In this document: piece by piece, positions 62,558 through 64,000 of the stretch
Layout: each line of letters begins with the position of its first letter
How positions within the stretch are numbered: position 1 is the stretch's first letter
NCBI RefSeq assembly: GCF_001518015.1
Contig: NZ_LPUY01000095.1
Location: forward strand, 62,001 to 126,000
Direction of reading: 5' to 3'
Source of the DNA: Tritonibacter horizontis
GTDB taxonomy: Bacteria > Pseudomonadota > Alphaproteobacteria > Rhodobacterales > Rhodobacteraceae
DNA: 64,000 bases
Notes under the pieces: model-generated
The model's input: the letters and a program-made list of their open reading frames with translations, nothing else
Database searches by the model: none
Told to the model about the DNA's origin: nothing
Program-made: the position numbers and the translations under genes

Positions 62558-63319
62558 TTAAAAACCTCCGGTGTCCAGTTCGAACGGGTCGATCTCTGCG
62601 CTTGCGTCCTGTTGGCCAAGCTCGAACCGCCGGTTCTGCAGGTAGATCTGGCGGCCCTGAGCATAGCTGTCGGCGCTGTCGTAGAGAATCGAATCGATTG
62701 TTTCAGAATATGTGCCGCGATTGCCGAGCTGATCCACGACCTTGGCGGGCAGCTCGATGTCTTCGATCGGGTTGCTTTCAAGCTGGCTCAGCGGGTTGGT
62801 AAAAAAGTCGACAAATATGCCGACCGCATCGCGTGTGGTCGACGGGCCAAAGCCGGGCAGCTCGACATAGGCGCCTTCACCCGCGCCCCAGACATGCAGG
62901 GTCTCACCAAAATCGGTGCGGGCCTCGGCCATTTTGAAGTCGCTGGCGGGGTCGCCCAGACCGCCGATGCCGAACACCGTATTCACGGCGAACCGCCCCA
63001 GGGCCTGGCCGGCGCCCTTGATGTTGCCCTGCAGCAGGTAGTTCACCGCATCGCTGGGTTTTGACAGGTTTTCCGCGAAATTGCCAAATGCCGTCACCAT
63101 ATCCGGTGGCACGACAGCCACATAGCCCTTGGAGGCCGGGCGGAAGGCGTAGCGATCCAGCCCCTTGTTGAATTGATGGACCGAGCGGTTCGTCCCTTCA
63201 TAGGGGTCGAAAATCTCCCCCGTGGCCTGTGCGGCCGGGTCCTGCGTCGCACAGGCAGAGGTCAGAAGCGCCGTTCCCAGGACCAGGGCGACGAGGGGTT
63301 TTTTTAACAATGCAATCAT
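62558..63319 (-). CDS. mlaA: MlaA (VacJ) outer-membrane lipoprotein
   Basis: A 253-residue lipoprotein: signal MIALLKKPLVALVLGTALLT, lipobox LTSAC, then the MlaA domain DPYEGTNRSVHQFNKGLDRY, NFAENLSKPSDAVNYLLQGN, VNTVFGIGGLGDPASDF and GFGPSTTRDAVGIFVDF. It removes misplaced phospholipid from the outer leaflet. The ATG at 63319 gives a proper lipoprotein signal; the frame extends to 63355. Confidence 0.92.
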   Translation of the reverse strand: MIALLKKPLVALVLGTALLTSACATQDPAAQATGEIFDPYEGTNRSVHQFNKGLDRYAFRPASKGYVAVVPPDMVTAFGNFAENLSKPSDAVNYLLQGNIKGAGQALGRFAVNTVFGIGGLGDPASDFKMAEARTDFGETLHVWGAGEGAYVELPGFGPSTTRDAVGIFVDFFTNPLSQLESNPIEDIELPAKVVDQLGNRGTYSETIDSILYDSADSYAQGRQIYLQNRRFELGQQDASAEIDPFELDTGGF

Positions 63320-63514
63320 GCTTACCAATTTCCAGTTCGGGCGGCGCGTCGGCAAATTATGCTCTAGGTGTCACTTAGCAACCTCTCATCGTGATCCCAG
63401 TGCTCTCCCCGGCAATCCCATATCCTGTGGCAGATTTGAAACAGGTGCGGTCATGGTTTGAAAAGGAGTTTGAGACCTTATAAAGGTGTGCACAGCAGGA
63501 TCTACTAGGTCGTT

Positions 63515-64000
63515 ATGAAAAAAACTTTTTCAAATGCCGGTCGCGATGAACTTTTGGCCGTGCGACAACGCAGTCGCGCTCTCTATTGGGGGGTGGCGCT
63601 TTTTAGTGCGTTTGTAAATTTGCTGATGCTGACTGGGCCGCTCTATATGATGCAGGTCTACGATCGGGTGCTTGGCAGCCGGTCCGAGGCGACGCTCGTG
63701 GCCCTGTCGCTGCTGGTGCTGTTTCTCTATGGCATGATGGGGCTGCTGGATGCGGTGCGCGGGCGCATCATGCGTCGGGTGGCTGCAAGGTTCCAGGCGG
63801 ATCTCGATCAGCGGGTCTTTGATGCGATGATCCGGCGGTCGGCGGTGTCGACGGACCCGGAGGCACAAACCGGCTTGAGCGATCTGGAAAGCATCCAGCG
63901 TCTGATCGGCTCTCCCGTGACCATGGCGGCCTTCGACCTGCCCTGGACACCGGTCTTCCTGTTCGGGATTGCGCTGTTCCATCCCTGGCTGGGGATGCTC
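63515..64000 (+). CDS. Type I secretion ABC transporter, PrtD type (partial, 3' end outside window)
   Basis: 162 codons are open to the right edge from ATG 63515. The protein starts with a short cytoplasmic tail and two helices (ALYWGVALFSAFVNLLMLTG; ATLVALSLLVLFLYGMMGLL), then MMQVYDRVLGSRSEATL, RRVAARFQADLDQRVFDAMI and ESIQRLIGSPVTMAAFDLPW, as in the membrane part of PrtD/HlyB-like type I secretion permease-ATPases. The ATPase domain lies beyond the window. No substrate gene is seen. Confidence 0.88.
   Translation, partial: MKKTFSNAGRDELLAVRQRSRALYWGVALFSAFVNLLMLTGPLYMMQVYDRVLGSRSEATLVALSLLVLFLYGMMGLLDAVRGRIMRRVAARFQADLDQRVFDAMIRRSAVSTDPEAQTGLSDLESIQRLIGSPVTMAAFDLPWTPVFLFGIALFHPWLGML

Overview
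The window looks like chromosomal DNA of a Rhodobacteraceae (Roseobacter-group) alphaproteobacterium. This rests on high GC, the PhyR-NepR-EcfG general stress module, leuCD/leuB and ilvD in their usual form, DUF599/DUF1523/GT14 proteins of the kind common in roseobacters, and many short-spaced or ATGA-overlapping gene pairs. The assignment is inferred from gene content; no rRNA or phylogenetic marker was compared.

Layout. 1-1651: general stress core (ecfG, cut by the window edge, then nepR; phyR divergent), with a symmetric two-way EcfG promoter between nepR and phyR. 1873-2579: DUF1328 gene and dps, read leftwards from a second EcfG-type promoter. 2771-12623: a full TonB-dependent iron-siderophore system on the minus strand (receptor, periplasmic binding protein, two FecCD permeases, ATPase, siderophore-interacting reductase, then exbB, two exbD and tonB). 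12889-16241: GntR regulator and a nitrate/sulfonate-type ABC importer. 16263-19509: tungstate importer tupBCA with a Xis-like/PBP regulator.

19746-28170: an 8.3 kb genomic island bounded by 82-bp direct repeats. The right copy completes an intact tRNA-Pro(CGG) gene and the left copy is the displaced tRNA 3' half plus terminator. The island carries an IS481 transposase remnant, an HD-GYP protein, a TRAP transporter (dctPQM) with a divergent GntR, a frameshifted FecCD fragment, an XRE-type gene with an in-frame stop just after its apparent start, a cluster of six ATGTTTAC motifs, and a DUF2293 gene. I see no integrase, so it is probably a decayed or non-autonomous element.

28246-42533: mainly core metabolism: a DMT exporter, leuB, an endonuclease/phosphatase protein, leuD-leuC, an MscS-like channel whose ribosome binding site lies inside a 13-bp hairpin, rsfS and rlmH (ribosome factors), DUF599, and glcDEF glycolate oxidase. 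42639-53526: S1 protease, Hsp20, TetR, a riboflavin-transporter candidate (ribN) under an FMN riboswitch, a phytase-like secreted esterase, a globin, gabD, an arylformamidase-like hydrolase, creatinase and DUF1523. 53560-56092: a divergent pair, a GT14 glycosyltransferase and a carbohydrate-type sulfotransferase, which may build a sulfated glycan. 56504-64000: ilvD, a benE symporter with a divergent XRE-cupin regulator and three operator-like palindromes, a DMT transporter, smpB, an MlaC-like protein and MlaA, and the start of a type I secretion ABC protein cut by the right edge.

Most promising for follow-up: the tRNA-Pro island with its repeat cluster, the symmetric EcfG promoter, the hairpin over the MscS-channel ribosome binding site, the short coupled leader ORF before rsfS, and the GT14-sulfotransferase pair.
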